From assembly GCA_017405805.1 (NCBI GenBank), contig JAFQZU010000039.1:1-64000 (forward strand): a DNA stretch of 64,000 nucleotides. Direction: 5' to 3'. The position numbers and the translations under genes were made by a program. The notes under the pieces are model-generated. The model ran no database searches, was not told the DNA's origin, and saw nothing but the letters and a program-made list of their open reading frames with translations. Shown here in pieces: positions 31,975 to 41,009 of the stretch. The DNA is from Lachnospiraceae bacterium. GTDB taxonomy: Bacteria > Bacillota > Clostridia > Lachnospirales > Lachnospiraceae. Every line of letters begins with the position of its first letter. Position 1 is the stretch's first letter.

Positions 31975-32249
31975 GAACCGGGACTCCCAAGTGGGTTTTT
32001 TCCCGTAAAATAGGCGTTTTCCCGCACATGTAATTTTCACCAAAAGAGCATTGCCGGTTTAGTATCATTTCTATAAAAAGCATTTTGGTTATTGTTATTC
32101 CTTGATAATAGTGTTAAAATTATTTCAAATATTGAATGTGACCAATGATTAATATGTCAAATAGTTAGCGCGCGAAGTATTAACGTTGGATCACGGGCCG
32201 CAATAGTGCGGCAGCAGGAGTTCAAACCGAAAGGGGGAATTTTTAACAA
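31975..32249 (+). promoter_or_regulatory. AT-rich leader region before the permease
   Basis: This 275-bp gap is much more AT-rich than its neighbours. Several weak promoter-like boxes occur around 32090-32135 (for example TTGATA with TCAAAT at 17 bp), and a hairpin GCCGCA/TGCGGC lies at 32197-32212. A main promoter is likely here but I cannot fix it. Confidence 0.4.
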
Positions 32250-33572
32250 ATGAATTTTGGAATCCTGGTACTGTTTATTGCCATACTGCTGTTCGGCGTA
32301 TTGGCATTCCTTCAGCTCAGCGCTCTGATCCTTGCTCCGCTGGTGTCGATCTTCGTCATCATCTGCAGCACGTTTGAAGAGCCCGTTACCATCCTTGGCG
32401 GTCTGAAGGATCTCTTTATGCCGGCTGCATCGGCATACGTCACTAGCTATTTCCTGGTATTCTTCGTAGGCGCTCTGTTCGGAGCTGTTTACCAGTTCAC
32501 CGGGGCAGCAGAATCCATCGCTAAGTGGATCGCAGGCATGTGCAAAGGCAAACTCGTTGCACCGATCATCTTCATCATCACCTGCATCCTGACTTACGGC
32601 GGCGTCAGCGGATTCGTAGTATTCTTCGTAATCTATCCTATCGCGCTGAACCTGTTCCGTGAAGCGAACCTGACAAGACGTCTGATCCCCGCTGCGATCT
32701 CCGCAGGCTGCTGGACCGTCTCCATGGTCGCTCCCGGTTCTCCTTCCATCCAGAACGTCATCGCTATGACCAACCTGGGTACTCCTTCTACCGCTGCTTT
32801 CGTGCCTTCCATGATCGCAGTCGTCGTAGAGTTCGTCCTGATCTTTGTATGGCTGGAGTGGCGCGCACAGTCCTTCACAAAGAGGGGTTACTTCTTCGAT
32901 GATGACAGACTTAAATTCCAGCTGGATCCCGAGGAACTCGGCCAGGCAGGCCGTGAAGACCTTCCTCACTGGGGCATCGCTCTGATCCCGATCGCTGTCA
33001 TCCTGATCCTCTTCAACATTGTCAAGCTTCCCGTTGAGACTTCCGTTTTCGCCGGCGTTATGGTAGCAACCGTCCTTATGTTCAATAAGGTTCCCGGCGG
33101 CATCAAGGAATGGCTGAAGGTCTTCAACAAGGGCGCTGCTGACTCCGGTGTCTCCATTCTGAACACCGCTATCGTCGTAGGTTTCGGCGGTATCGTTCAG
33201 AAGACCCAGGGCTTTAGCGATCTGGTAGCCGCTCTGAAGACATGGCACATCTCCCCGCTGGTATTCGTTATGCTGACCGTCGCGATCTGCGCTGGTGCTT
33301 GCGGTTCCGCTTCCGGTGGTATGGGTGTTGCATTCAACGCTCTGACCGATACTTACATCGAGCTGGGCGCTAACCTTGAGCAGGTCCACAGAATTGCTGC
33401 TATCGCAGCCGGTACGCTTGATACGCTGCCTCACCAGGGTGCACAGATCACTCTGCTCGGCATTTGCAAGATGACTCACAAAGAAGCATACTTCGATATC
33501 ATGGTGACACAGATCATCATTCCTTTCATCGCATGCTTCGTGTTCATCGCATGCGCTGGTATTGGCGGCTGA
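32250..33572 (+). CDS. GntP-like carboxylate permease
   Basis: The 440-residue protein has about 12 membrane helices and belongs to the GntP/H+ symporter group (gluconate and related hydroxy acids; members also carry 3-hydroxybutyrate). Typical features are the glycine-rich LTYGGVSGFVVFFVIYPIAL and AICAGACGSASGGMG segments and the TLDTLPHQGAQ motif. The substrate is inferred from context: the next genes activate and convert acyl-CoAs, so a short hydroxy- or unsaturated acid is likely. Codon use is highly biased, suggesting strong expression. The ATG follows AAAGGGGGAATTTT. Confidence 0.85.
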   Translation: MNFGILVLFIAILLFGVLAFLQLSALILAPLVSIFVIICSTFEEPVTILGGLKDLFMPAASAYVTSYFLVFFVGALFGAVYQFTGAAESIAKWIAGMCKGKLVAPIIFIITCILTYGGVSGFVVFFVIYPIALNLFREANLTRRLIPAAISAGCWTVSMVAPGSPSIQNVIAMTNLGTPSTAAFVPSMIAVVVEFVLIFVWLEWRAQSFTKRGYFFDDDRLKFQLDPEELGQAGREDLPHWGIALIPIAVILILFNIVKLPVETSVFAGVMVATVLMFNKVPGGIKEWLKVFNKGAADSGVSILNTAIVVGFGGIVQKTQGFSDLVAALKTWHISPLVFVMLTVAICAGACGSASGGMGVAFNALTDTYIELGANLEQVHRIAAIAAGTLDTLPHQGAQITLLGICKMTHKEAYFDIMVTQIIIPFIACFVFIACAGIGG

Positions 33573-33695
33573 TTTTCCGGGGGGATTTAATTAAGAGCCA
33601 CACAGTTGGCAGTATATGTTAACAGCTTAGGTAACAACTGCTGTGCATGTGCTCAGTGGTATAAATAAACGTAATTTCATATTGGAGGTAGAACT

Positions 33696-34484
33696 ATGGA
33701 ATTCAAGAACTTACTGGTTGACATCGCTGATGGTATTGCAATCGTTACGATCAATCGTCCGAAGTCCCTCAACGCTCTGAACAGCGAGACTCTGGCTGAG
33801 CTGAATGCCTGCTTCGCAGAGATCGAGGCTAATGATGACGTTAAGGTTCTTATCCTGACCGGTTCCGGCAGCAAGTCCTTCGTCGCCGGCGCAGACATCT
33901 CCGAGATGGTCAACGCTACTGCTCCCGAAGGCCGCACCATGGGTCTTCTGGCTCGCGAAGCTTTCAAGCGCCTTGAGGATATGGAAAAGCCCACTATCGC
34001 TGCAGTCAACGGCTTCGCTCTGGGCGGCGGCTGCGAGATCTCCATGGCTTGCGACGTAACCCTTGCATCCGACAATGCTAAGTTCGGTCAGCCCGAAGCT
34101 GGTCTGGGCATCCTTCCCGGCTTTGGCGGCACGCAGAGACTTCCTCGTCTGACCAACAAGAAGATCGCTAAGGAGCTCATCTTTGGCGCAGACATCATGA
34201 TCAGCGCTGACGAAGCTATGCGCATCGGCCTTGTCAACCATGTATATCCTCAGGATCAGCTCATCGACGAAGCTAAGAAGCTCGCCGGCCACTTCATGAA
34301 GAGCTCTCCTTTCAGCATCAAGCTTGCTAAGCAGGCCATCAACGTTGGTCTTGACACCGACATCGATGCAGGCCTTAAGCTCGAGGCTAACCTGTTCGGT
34401 CTGTCCTTCGCAACCGAGGACAAGAAGGAAGGCATGACTGCATTCCTGACCAAGAGGAAAGAGAAGAACTTCATCGGCAAGTAA
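33696..34484 (+). CDS. crt: Enoyl-CoA hydratase (crotonase)
   Basis: The 262-residue protein has the crotonase oxyanion-hole segments SFVAGADISE (61-70) and GFALGGGCEISMACD (106-120), with catalytic glutamates Glu114 and Glu134 (GQPEAGLGILPGFGG). It interconverts 3-hydroxyacyl-CoA and 2-enoyl-CoA; in clostridia Crt converts 3-hydroxybutyryl-CoA to crotonyl-CoA. It follows the permease by 123 bp with a hairpin in between, and has GGAGGT at 8 nt from its ATG. Codon bias is as strong as in the permease. Confidence 0.92.
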   Translation: MEFKNLLVDIADGIAIVTINRPKSLNALNSETLAELNACFAEIEANDDVKVLILTGSGSKSFVAGADISEMVNATAPEGRTMGLLAREAFKRLEDMEKPTIAAVNGFALGGGCEISMACDVTLASDNAKFGQPEAGLGILPGFGGTQRLPRLTNKKIAKELIFGADIMISADEAMRIGLVNHVYPQDQLIDEAKKLAGHFMKSSPFSIKLAKQAINVGLDTDIDAGLKLEANLFGLSFATEDKKEGMTAFLTKRKEKNFIGK

Positions 34485-34525
34485 TTCGAGCCTGGTATAA
34501 TTACAGCGGCATTATGTAATTGACG

Positions 34526-34562
34526 ATCGCTGCGGTGTGCTGCGGCATACCGCGGCGATTTT
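34526..34562 (+). terminator. Intrinsic terminator (partial?) after crt
   Basis: ATCGCTGCGGT (34526-34536) pairs with ACCGCGGCGAT (34549-34559, one G-U), then four T. It lies 21 bp before the CoA-transferase start, so it may only reduce downstream expression. Confidence 0.6.
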
Positions 34563-34583
34563 CCACAGATGAGGAGTTAAAAT

Positions 34584-36143
34584 ATGTCCAAAAAACCTGT
34601 TATCAGCGCAGCTGAAGCTGTAAAATTCCTGCAGGATGGCATGACTTTTGTCACCACCGGTTTCGTCGCATGCGAGATGCCCGAGTCCATCAACAAGGCA
34701 GTTGAGAAGAGCTTCCTTGAGACCGGCCATCCCCGTGATCTGACACTGTTCTATGCGGCTGCACAGGGCAACCGCGACGGCAGCGGCGCTGACCACTTCG
34801 CACACGAAGGCTTGCTTAAAAGAGTCATCGGAGGCCACTACAACATGGTTCCCGAACTCGGCAAGCTGATCTTCGACAACAAGCTGGAAGCTTACAACCT
34901 TCCTCAGGGTACTCTGTCCGAACTGTGCCGTGATATCGCCGCACACAAGGTCGGTACTATCACGCACGTCGGCATGAACACCTTCTGCGATCCCCGTCTC
35001 CAGGGCGGCAAGCTCAACGACGTGACCAAGGAAGATATCGTAGAGCTCGTCAATATCGGCGGCCAGGAGAGACTGCTTTACAAGGCATTCCCTCTTCAGG
35101 TCGGTTATCTCCGCGGAACTTTCGCAGATGAGAACGGCAACGTTACTCTTGAGCGTGAGTGCTGCACCAACGAGGCTACTTCCATTGCGGCAGCTGTTCA
35201 CAACAGCGGCGGTAAGGTCGTTGTTCAGGTCGAGAAGGTCGTTGCGGCCGGCAATCTGGATCCCCGTCTCGTCAAGATCCCCGGCATCTATGTCGACGCG
35301 ATCGTTGTTGCCGAGTCCGAAGAAGATCAGGCACAGTGCCAGGGCACTCCCGGCTTCGATCCCGCTATGACCGGCGATATCCGTATTCCTCTTGGCGCTA
35401 TTCCGGCTCCCAAGCTGAGCGCAAAGAAGATCATGGGCCGTCGTGCTGCTATGGAGCTTGAGGCTGACAAGGTCGTTAACCTTGGTATCGGCGCTCCCGA
35501 ATTCGTCTCCGCAGTTGCGAACGAAGAAGGCATCGGCGATTACATGACCCTGACCGTCGAGGCAGGCCCGATCGGCGGCGTTCCGCAGGGCGGCAACAAG
35601 TTCGGCGGCTCTGTCAACGTTGAGGCGATCCTGGATCAGCCTTATCAGTTCGACTTCTACGATGGCGGCGGTGTTGACCTTGCATTCCTCGGCCTTGCAG
35701 AGTGCGACAAGCACGGAAACATCAACGTTTCCAAGTTTGGTCCCCGTCTTGCAGGCTGCGGCGGCTTCATCAACATCACACAGAACGCCAAGAAGGTATT
35801 CTACATCGGTACCTTCACCGCAGGCGGTCTGAAAGAGCACTGCGAAGACGGCAAGCTGATCATCGATCAGGAAGGCCGTCAGAAGAAGTTCATCGACACC
35901 GTTGAGCAGATCACCTTCTCCGGTGAGTATGCTAACAAGGTTGGCCAGCCCGTTATGTACATCACAGAGCGCGCTGTCTTCAAGCTCGAGAAGGATGGCA
36001 TCCATCTCCTTGAAGTTGCACCCGGTGTTGACCTTCAGACACAGGTCCTCGACCTCATGGACTTCAAGCCCATCATTCCTGAGGGCGGCCCGAAGCTCAT
36101 GGACGAGCGTATCTTCCGCGATGAGCCCATGGGACTTAAGTAA
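34584..36143 (+). CDS. Acyl-CoA:carboxylate CoA-transferase (Pct/YdiF type)
   Basis: This 519-residue single-chain family I CoA-transferase carries both the alpha-like (1-260) and beta-like (270-519) halves, and its catalytic Glu is in LTVEAGPIGGVPQGG near residue 326. Such enzymes move CoA between short acids (acetate, propionate, butyrate, lactate, crotonate). Here it would activate the acid imported by the GntP-like permease using acetyl- or product acyl-CoA. The exact acid is not known. It has GAGGAG upstream, and lies between crt and the acyl-CoA dehydrogenase. Confidence 0.92.
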   Translation: MSKKPVISAAEAVKFLQDGMTFVTTGFVACEMPESINKAVEKSFLETGHPRDLTLFYAAAQGNRDGSGADHFAHEGLLKRVIGGHYNMVPELGKLIFDNKLEAYNLPQGTLSELCRDIAAHKVGTITHVGMNTFCDPRLQGGKLNDVTKEDIVELVNIGGQERLLYKAFPLQVGYLRGTFADENGNVTLERECCTNEATSIAAAVHNSGGKVVVQVEKVVAAGNLDPRLVKIPGIYVDAIVVAESEEDQAQCQGTPGFDPAMTGDIRIPLGAIPAPKLSAKKIMGRRAAMELEADKVVNLGIGAPEFVSAVANEEGIGDYMTLTVEAGPIGGVPQGGNKFGGSVNVEAILDQPYQFDFYDGGGVDLAFLGLAECDKHGNINVSKFGPRLAGCGGFINITQNAKKVFYIGTFTAGGLKEHCEDGKLIIDQEGRQKKFIDTVEQITFSGEYANKVGQPVMYITERAVFKLEKDGIHLLEVAPGVDLQTQVLDLMDFKPIIPEGGPKLMDERIFRDEPMGLK

Positions 36144-36184
36144 TTAAGGGGCTTACAGCAGATTTTAAAATGAGTTAATCGGAA

Positions 36185-36220
36185 CCGGCATGACACTGGC
36201 TTACGTCAGAGTTATGCCGG
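36185..36220 (+). other. Hairpin between CoA-transferase and dehydrogenase genes
   Basis: CCGGCATGAC (36185-36194) pairs with GTTATGCCGG (36211-36220, one G-U). No T-run follows, so it may be an RNA stability or processing element, not a terminator. Confidence 0.5.
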
Positions 36221-36276
36221 CTCTGGTAACTATAGAGGGATGTTAAATTTAAGACAAGAAAGGAAAGGGTAAAACT

Positions 36277-37416
36277 ATGGATTTCAAACTGACAGAAGAG
36301 CAGGCTAAGATTCAGCAGATGGCAGCTGATTTTGCCAAAAACAGACTGGCTCCCACAATTCTTGAGCGCGACGCAGCGGGCGAGTTCCCGACCGAGCTCT
36401 TCAAAGAGTTTGGTAAGACCGGTGCTTACGGCCTTCCTTATCCCAAGGAAGTCGGCGGTCTTGGAGGCAGCTATCTCAGCTATGCTCTGGCAGTTCAGGA
36501 AGTTTCCAAAGTTGACGGCGCATTCGGCATCATCTACTCCGTTGACACTTCCCTGTACGGCGGTTCCATCATGAATTCTTCCGCTCCCACTGAGATCAAG
36601 AAGAAATTCCTCGCACCCATCACCTATGGCGAGAAGATCGGTTCCTTCGGACTGACCGAGCCCGGCGCAGGTTCTGACGCAGCAGGCTGCAAGACTGTTG
36701 CTACGCAGGACGGCGACGAGTGGGTCATCAATGGCTCCAAGTGCTTCAACACCAATGGTCCTGTTGCTGATTTCACCGTAATCTATGCTCTGACTGATCC
36801 CGCTCTGGGAACCAAGGGCATGGCTGCATTCGTAGTTGAGAAAGGCACTCCCGGCTTCACCGTCGGCCGTGTTGAGAACAAGATGGGTATCAGACAGGCT
36901 CAGGTCTCCGAGATGCACCTTGAGAACGTCCGCGTTCCCGCTGAGAACATGATCGCTAAGCCCGGCGAAGGCTTCAAGCTTGCTATGAAGACCCTTGACG
37001 GCGGCCGTATCGGCGTTGCTGCACAGGGCCTTGGCATCGCGAAGGGTGCTTTTGACGCTGCAGTCGCTTACATGAAGGAGCGCCAGCAGTTCGGCAAGCC
37101 CATCTGCAAGAACCAGTACCTTGCATTCACCATGGCTGAGCTGAAGACCAAGATCAAAGCTGCCGAGCTTCTGCTCTACAGCGCAGTTGCCGCACACGAC
37201 GCAGGCAACTACACCATCGACGCCGCTATGGCTAAGCTGTACTGCACAGACCTGGCTATGGAAGTTACCACCCAGGCAGTCCAGATGATGGGCGGCAACG
37301 GCTTCATGAAGGAGTATCATGTTGAGCGTATGATGAGAGATGCCAAGATCACGCAGATCTACGAAGGCACCAACGAGATCCAGAAGCTCATCATCTCCGG
37401 CCCTATCTTCAGATAA
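36277..37416 (+). CDS. Acyl-CoA dehydrogenase (butyryl-CoA dehydrogenase-like)
   Basis: A 379-residue flavoenzyme with the ACAD signatures FGLTEPGAGSDAAG, the FAD-contact segments and QMMGGNGFMKEYHVERMMRD; the catalytic base is Glu363 in IYEGTNEIQ. In anaerobes such enzymes mostly run in the reducing direction, enoyl-CoA to acyl-CoA, with EtfAB. The highly biased codons and the 10-nt-spaced GGAAAGG site suggest strong expression. Its partners in the window are etfBA, crt and the CoA-transferase. No thiolase or 3-hydroxyacyl-CoA dehydrogenase is encoded here. Confidence 0.94.
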   Translation: MDFKLTEEQAKIQQMAADFAKNRLAPTILERDAAGEFPTELFKEFGKTGAYGLPYPKEVGGLGGSYLSYALAVQEVSKVDGAFGIIYSVDTSLYGGSIMNSSAPTEIKKKFLAPITYGEKIGSFGLTEPGAGSDAAGCKTVATQDGDEWVINGSKCFNTNGPVADFTVIYALTDPALGTKGMAAFVVEKGTPGFTVGRVENKMGIRQAQVSEMHLENVRVPAENMIAKPGEGFKLAMKTLDGGRIGVAAQGLGIAKGAFDAAVAYMKERQQFGKPICKNQYLAFTMAELKTKIKAAELLLYSAVAAHDAGNYTIDAAMAKLYCTDLAMEVTTQAVQMMGGNGFMKEYHVERMMRDAKITQIYEGTNEIQKLIISGPIFR

Positions 37417-37448
37417 TCAGGCGTGTAATTAGGTTGTGAGGTAAATAT

Positions 37449-37796
37449 ATGAAGACAATGAACCTGGGCGACACGATCATTCTGTTCGTGGGATTTTACT
37501 TTTTGATCTCCACGGCCATGATGAAGGTTCACGGCAAAGTGAACCGGATGATGAAGTCCAAGAAATATGACGAGACCAAGGCGAAAGATCTGCCTGGGTT
37601 CATCAATCACATGTTCGTTCCCAATATCGTGATCGGCGTGATCACGATGATCGTGGGATTTGCGCACTATTTTGCGGTAGACATCTATGGTAAGCAGCAG
37701 CTGGGACTGTATATTTACGTCGCCTATGTTGTCGTTTTCTTCATCTACGCAATCTACCTCGCACTCGCACAAAAGAAGTATCTTTCTCCGGAGTGA
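37449..37796 (+). CDS. Hypothetical small membrane protein
   Basis: A 115-residue protein with three predicted membrane helices (about 7-25, 55-75, 86-105) and a basic cytoplasmic loop (KVNRMMKSKKYDETKAKD). I do not recognise the family. It starts 33 bp after the acyl-CoA dehydrogenase with a GTGAGGT site, is in the same transcription unit and ends at a terminator, so a link to carboxylate metabolism or to the membrane partner of EtfAB is possible but unproven. Confidence 0.75.
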   Translation: MKTMNLGDTIILFVGFYFLISTAMMKVHGKVNRMMKSKKYDETKAKDLPGFINHMFVPNIVIGVITMIVGFAHYFAVDIYGKQQLGLYIYVAYVVVFFIYAIYLALAQKKYLSPE

Positions 37797-37865
37797 TCCG
37801 GCAGAGAGCTATTTCTGCAGGCAGTACATTTTTCCCTGCGGAGAAAGTGGTGACCTGGATATAAC

Positions 37866-37900
37866 CCGGTGTTCCGATGAATTTCGGGACACCGGTTTTT
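37866..37900 (+). terminator. Terminator of the carboxylate-CoA unit
   Basis: CCGGTGTTCC (37866-37875) pairs with GGGACACCGG (37886-37895, one G-U), followed by five T. Confidence 0.8.
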
Positions 37901-37903
37901 ACG

Positions 37904-37932
37904 TTGACGACACTGTGCAATAGTGTTAGAGT
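37904..37932 (+). promoter_or_regulatory. Promoter of the glycine riboswitch transcript
   Basis: TTGACG (37904-37909), 17 bp, TAGAGT (37927-37932), just upstream of the riboswitch. Confidence 0.6.
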
Positions 37933-37959
37933 AGGCAGTGCAATAAGTGAATATCGGAC

Positions 37960-38180
37960 GAATGAAGTTTCCGGGAAAGGCGGACGTGCGGCACAGGGCC
38001 GGGCGGACGCGCCGAAGGAGCAAAACTCTCAGGAGCCCTCACAGAGGGCGGGGACCGGAAATGGATGTAACTCTGGAGAATCTCAAGGATGAGTACCGAA
38101 GGTGTAAGGCCTGATGCGGCAGTCGAAGCGACCGCCGGAGACAGGGCCGAATCTCTCAGGTAAAAGGACAGGGAAATGGA
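37960..38180 (+). promoter_or_regulatory. Tandem glycine riboswitch
   Basis: Two aptamers in a row can be recognised by their conserved cores: CCGAAGGAGCAAAACTCTCA (about 38012-38031) with GGACCGGA nearby, and a second CCGAA near 38096 and CCGAATCTCTCAGG near 38147 followed by AAAAGGACAGGG. This is the classic glycine-binding tandem arrangement. It precedes a terminator and an AGCS transporter, so it controls glycine transport; in such transporter cases binding may switch expression off or on. Confidence 0.88.
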
Positions 38181-38220
38181 GACGGCGTAACGGCCGTGTC
38201 ATATTTGTGTGTGCAGGGAA

Positions 38221-38249
38221 CCACCGGAGTTAAGGCCGGTGGTTTTTTT
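38221..38249 (+). terminator. Riboswitch-linked terminator
   Basis: CCACCGG (38221-38227) / CCGGTGG (38236-38242), then seven T. It sits directly before the transporter's GGAGG and is the likely expression platform. Confidence 0.85.
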
Positions 38250-38266
38250 GATTGGAGGAAATGATC

Positions 38267-39655
38267 GTGTTACTACAAGTTGTGCAGACAGTCAACGCTT
38301 ATCTTTCGGACTACGTGCTGGTATTTCTGCTGATCCTGGTGGGACTTTGGTACTCCGTCAGGACAAGGTTCGTCCAGGTCCGTTATTTTGGCGAAGGGGC
38401 CAAAAAAGTATTCGGCAGCATTTCCCTAAACGGGCACAAACATGAGAGCGGCATGTCTTCGTTTCAGGCATTGGCCACAGCTATCGCCGCGCAGGTCGGC
38501 ACCGGCAACATCGTAGGCGCGTCCGGCGCCATCCTGACCGGCGGTCCCGGCGCCATCTTCTGGATGTGGGTGATCGCCTTTTTCGGCATGGCGACCATTT
38601 ACGCTGAGGCCGTGCTGGCGCAGAAAACGCGCATCCGCGGCAAGGACGGCGGCATCCTGGGCGGTCCCGTGTACTATATCACGACGGCGTTCAAGGGCGG
38701 ATTCGGAAGGTTTCTGGCGGGCTTTTTTGCCGTGGCCATCATTCTGGCGCTGGGCTTTTTCGGGTGTATGGTGCAGTCCAATTCCATCGGCTCCACCTTC
38801 CAGACGGCTTTTGGCGTGCCTTCCTGGATCATCGGTATCATTCTGGTCGTGATCTGTGCTATTATTTTCATAGGCGGCATGGACAGACTGGCGTCCGTCA
38901 CAGAGAAGATCGTGCCCATCATGGCACTCATCTTCATTTTGGGCGGCGTGCTGGTGCTGATCATGCGGATCGCATATCTGCCCGCGACCATCGCCATGAT
39001 CTTCCGCTATGCCTTTACGCCCCAGGCCATCATAGGCGGAAGCTTCGGTATGGCCATCAAGACCGCCATTTCGCAGGGCGCCAAGAGAGGCCTGTTCTCC
39101 AATGAGGCCGGCATGGGATCCACCCCCCACGCGCACGCGCAGGCCAACGTCGAGACACCCCACGAGCAGGGTATCGTGGCTATGATCGGCGTCTTCATCG
39201 ACACCTTCGTCGTGCTCACGCTGAACGCGCTGGTGATCATTTCCACCCTCTATACCGAGGGCGGGATCCTGGCCAACGGCTACAGCGAGAGCGTTGTGAA
39301 CGCGGCGGGCGAGCAGATCGTGAAGTCCAACCTGGCCCAGACGGCCTTCGGCATCGTCTTCGGCAGTACCTTCGGAAATGCTTTCGTGGCCATCTGCCTG
39401 TTTTTCTTCGCGTTCTCGACCGTGCTCAGCTGGAATATGTTCGGCAAGATCAATGTCATCTATCTGTTCGGTCATGGCGCAGTGAAGGTCTATCAGGTCA
39501 TCGCCCTGGTCTTCATTTTCCTGGGCACGCTGGCATCCAATGACCTGGTGTGGGAGCTCTCGGATATGTTCAATCAGCTGATGGTGCTCCCAAATGCGAT
39601 CGCTCTGCTTGCACTGACCGGCATGGTGACGGCTGCTTTGAAAGGAAAGCGCTGA
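38267..39655 (+). CDS. Alanine/glycine:cation symporter (AGCS family)
   Basis: The 462-residue protein has about 11 membrane helices and AGCS motifs: ATAIAAQVGTGNIVGASGAI, GGPGAIFWMWV, and NEAGMGSTPHAHAQAN. It takes up glycine or alanine with Na+ or H+, and the glycine riboswitch in its leader points to glycine as substrate. The start is probably GTG 38267, eight bases after GGAGG; an ATG at 38261 would be only two bases from that site. Confidence 0.92.
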   Translation: MLLQVVQTVNAYLSDYVLVFLLILVGLWYSVRTRFVQVRYFGEGAKKVFGSISLNGHKHESGMSSFQALATAIAAQVGTGNIVGASGAILTGGPGAIFWMWVIAFFGMATIYAEAVLAQKTRIRGKDGGILGGPVYYITTAFKGGFGRFLAGFFAVAIILALGFFGCMVQSNSIGSTFQTAFGVPSWIIGIILVVICAIIFIGGMDRLASVTEKIVPIMALIFILGGVLVLIMRIAYLPATIAMIFRYAFTPQAIIGGSFGMAIKTAISQGAKRGLFSNEAGMGSTPHAHAQANVETPHEQGIVAMIGVFIDTFVVLTLNALVIISTLYTEGGILANGYSESVVNAAGEQIVKSNLAQTAFGIVFGSTFGNAFVAICLFFFAFSTVLSWNMFGKINVIYLFGHGAVKVYQVIALVFIFLGTLASNDLVWELSDMFNQLMVLPNAIALLALTGMVTAALKGKR

Positions 39656-39679
39656 GTCTTACTCCATGGAGGAGAAACA

Positions 39680-40801
39680 ATGTCTGATTATCTCGGAAAG
39701 GATACTTTTAAACTTGGTTTTGGCCTGATGCGGCTGCCCAAAAACGAGGACGGCAGCATCGATATCCCACAGGTCTGTCAGATGACGGACGCGTTCATTG
39801 CGGCGGGCGGGACCTATTTTGACACGGCCTATGTCTATGACAACGGCAAAAGCGAGGAAGCTTTCAAACTGGCCGTGGCAGACCGCTATCCCCGCGAGGC
39901 CTATACCATCTGCACCAAGATCAACGCCTGGATGCAGTGCCACGACGAGGAGAGCGCCAAGCAGCAGTTCTGGACCAGTCTTGAGCGAACGGGCGCGGGC
40001 TATTTCGACTACTACCTGCTGCATGCCATACAGCGGAGCAACGCGCATCTTTATGACGAATATCACCTCTGGGATTTCGTGAAGGAACTGAAGGAGAAGG
40101 GGCTGGTGAAATACTGGGGCTTCTCCTTCCACGCGGATCCCATGCTTTTGGAGGAACTCCTCACAAAGCATCCGGAGGTAGACTTCGTGCAGCTCCAGCT
40201 CAACTACGCGGACTGGGAGAATCCGGGCGTCGCTTCGCGCCGCAACTGGGAGATCTGTAAGGCCCACGGCAAGGCAGTCACGGTCATGGAGCCCGTCAAG
40301 GGCGGGATCCTGGCGGATCCGATCCCGGCAGTAAAAGCGGTACTGGACGAGGCGGGCGGCACCTCCTACGCCGGATGGGCCATCCGTTTTGCCGCGAGCC
40401 AGGACCATATCCTGACGGTGCTCAGCGGCATGAGCAACCTCGCGCAGATGGAGGACAATCTCAGCTATATGCGCGATTTCAAGCCTCTGGACGAGGCGGA
40501 GCAGGAGGTGATCCTGCGCGCGCAGAAGGCGTGGATGGAGGACAAGTCCATTCCCTGCACGGCCTGCCACTACTGCGTGGAGGGATGTCCGAAGAAGATC
40601 CCGATCCCGGAGATTTTCGGTGTATACAATCATCGAGGCGGGAGCCCCAAGTTCCGGACGGTGCGCGAGTACACGATCGTGACACAGGATAAGGGGAAGG
40701 CCAGTGAGTGCGTCAAGTGCGGGAAGTGTGAGGGGGCGTGTCCGCAGCATCTGAAGATCAGAGAACTGCTGGAGGAATGCGTAGAGATGGAGACGTTGTA
40801 G
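39680..40801 (+). CDS. Aldo/keto reductase with C-terminal [4Fe-4S] domain
   Basis: The 373-residue protein combines an AKR barrel (FDTAYVYDNGKSEE with Asp48 and Tyr53, then Lys and His in the usual order) with a C-terminal ferredoxin-like domain with two cysteine clusters, CTACHYCVEGCP (about 293) and CVKCGKCEGACP (about 345). This class is common in clostridia and presumably transfers electrons between a carbonyl and an Fe-S partner; the substrate is unknown. It starts 24 bp after the glycine transporter. Confidence 0.93.
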   Translation: MSDYLGKDTFKLGFGLMRLPKNEDGSIDIPQVCQMTDAFIAAGGTYFDTAYVYDNGKSEEAFKLAVADRYPREAYTICTKINAWMQCHDEESAKQQFWTSLERTGAGYFDYYLLHAIQRSNAHLYDEYHLWDFVKELKEKGLVKYWGFSFHADPMLLEELLTKHPEVDFVQLQLNYADWENPGVASRRNWEICKAHGKAVTVMEPVKGGILADPIPAVKAVLDEAGGTSYAGWAIRFAASQDHILTVLSGMSNLAQMEDNLSYMRDFKPLDEAEQEVILRAQKAWMEDKSIPCTACHYCVEGCPKKIPIPEIFGVYNHRGGSPKFRTVREYTIVTQDKGKASECVKCGKCEGACPQHLKIRELLEECVEMETL

Positions 40802-40810
40802 AAGTTGGGA

Positions 40811-40997
40811 CCGTATATATAGTATCTTGGGGCTTAAAGTTCGGTAGAGAAGAAAGCCGTGTATATAGTATCCTTGGGCACGCTCGCCTATACTCGCTCG
40901 TTCGCGCCCCTATGGGCGCGAAAAGGCCCGGCGGATACTATATACACGGCTTTAAACTTTCAAGGCTGTAAAGACCCAGCGGATACTATATATACGG
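40811..40997. repeat. Nested inverted repeats
   Basis: Four copies of a 16-17 bp word: CCGTATATATAGTATC (40811-40826) and CCGTGTATATAGTATCC (40857-40873), then the reverse-complement forms GGATACTATATACACGG (40933-40949) and GGATACTATATATACGG (40981-40997). The outer pair shares TATATA, the inner pair GTGTATA, so they nest. Between the inner arms lies a 7-bp perfect hairpin CGCGCCC/GGGCGCG (40903-40920). No coding or transposase is present. Confidence 0.9.
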
Positions 40998-41009
40998 CTC
41001 CTGATTCTA

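Noticed and set aside
31975..32030. Terminator after etfA
   Set aside because: A T-run is present, but the CCCA/TGGG stem is only 3-4 bp with almost no loop.
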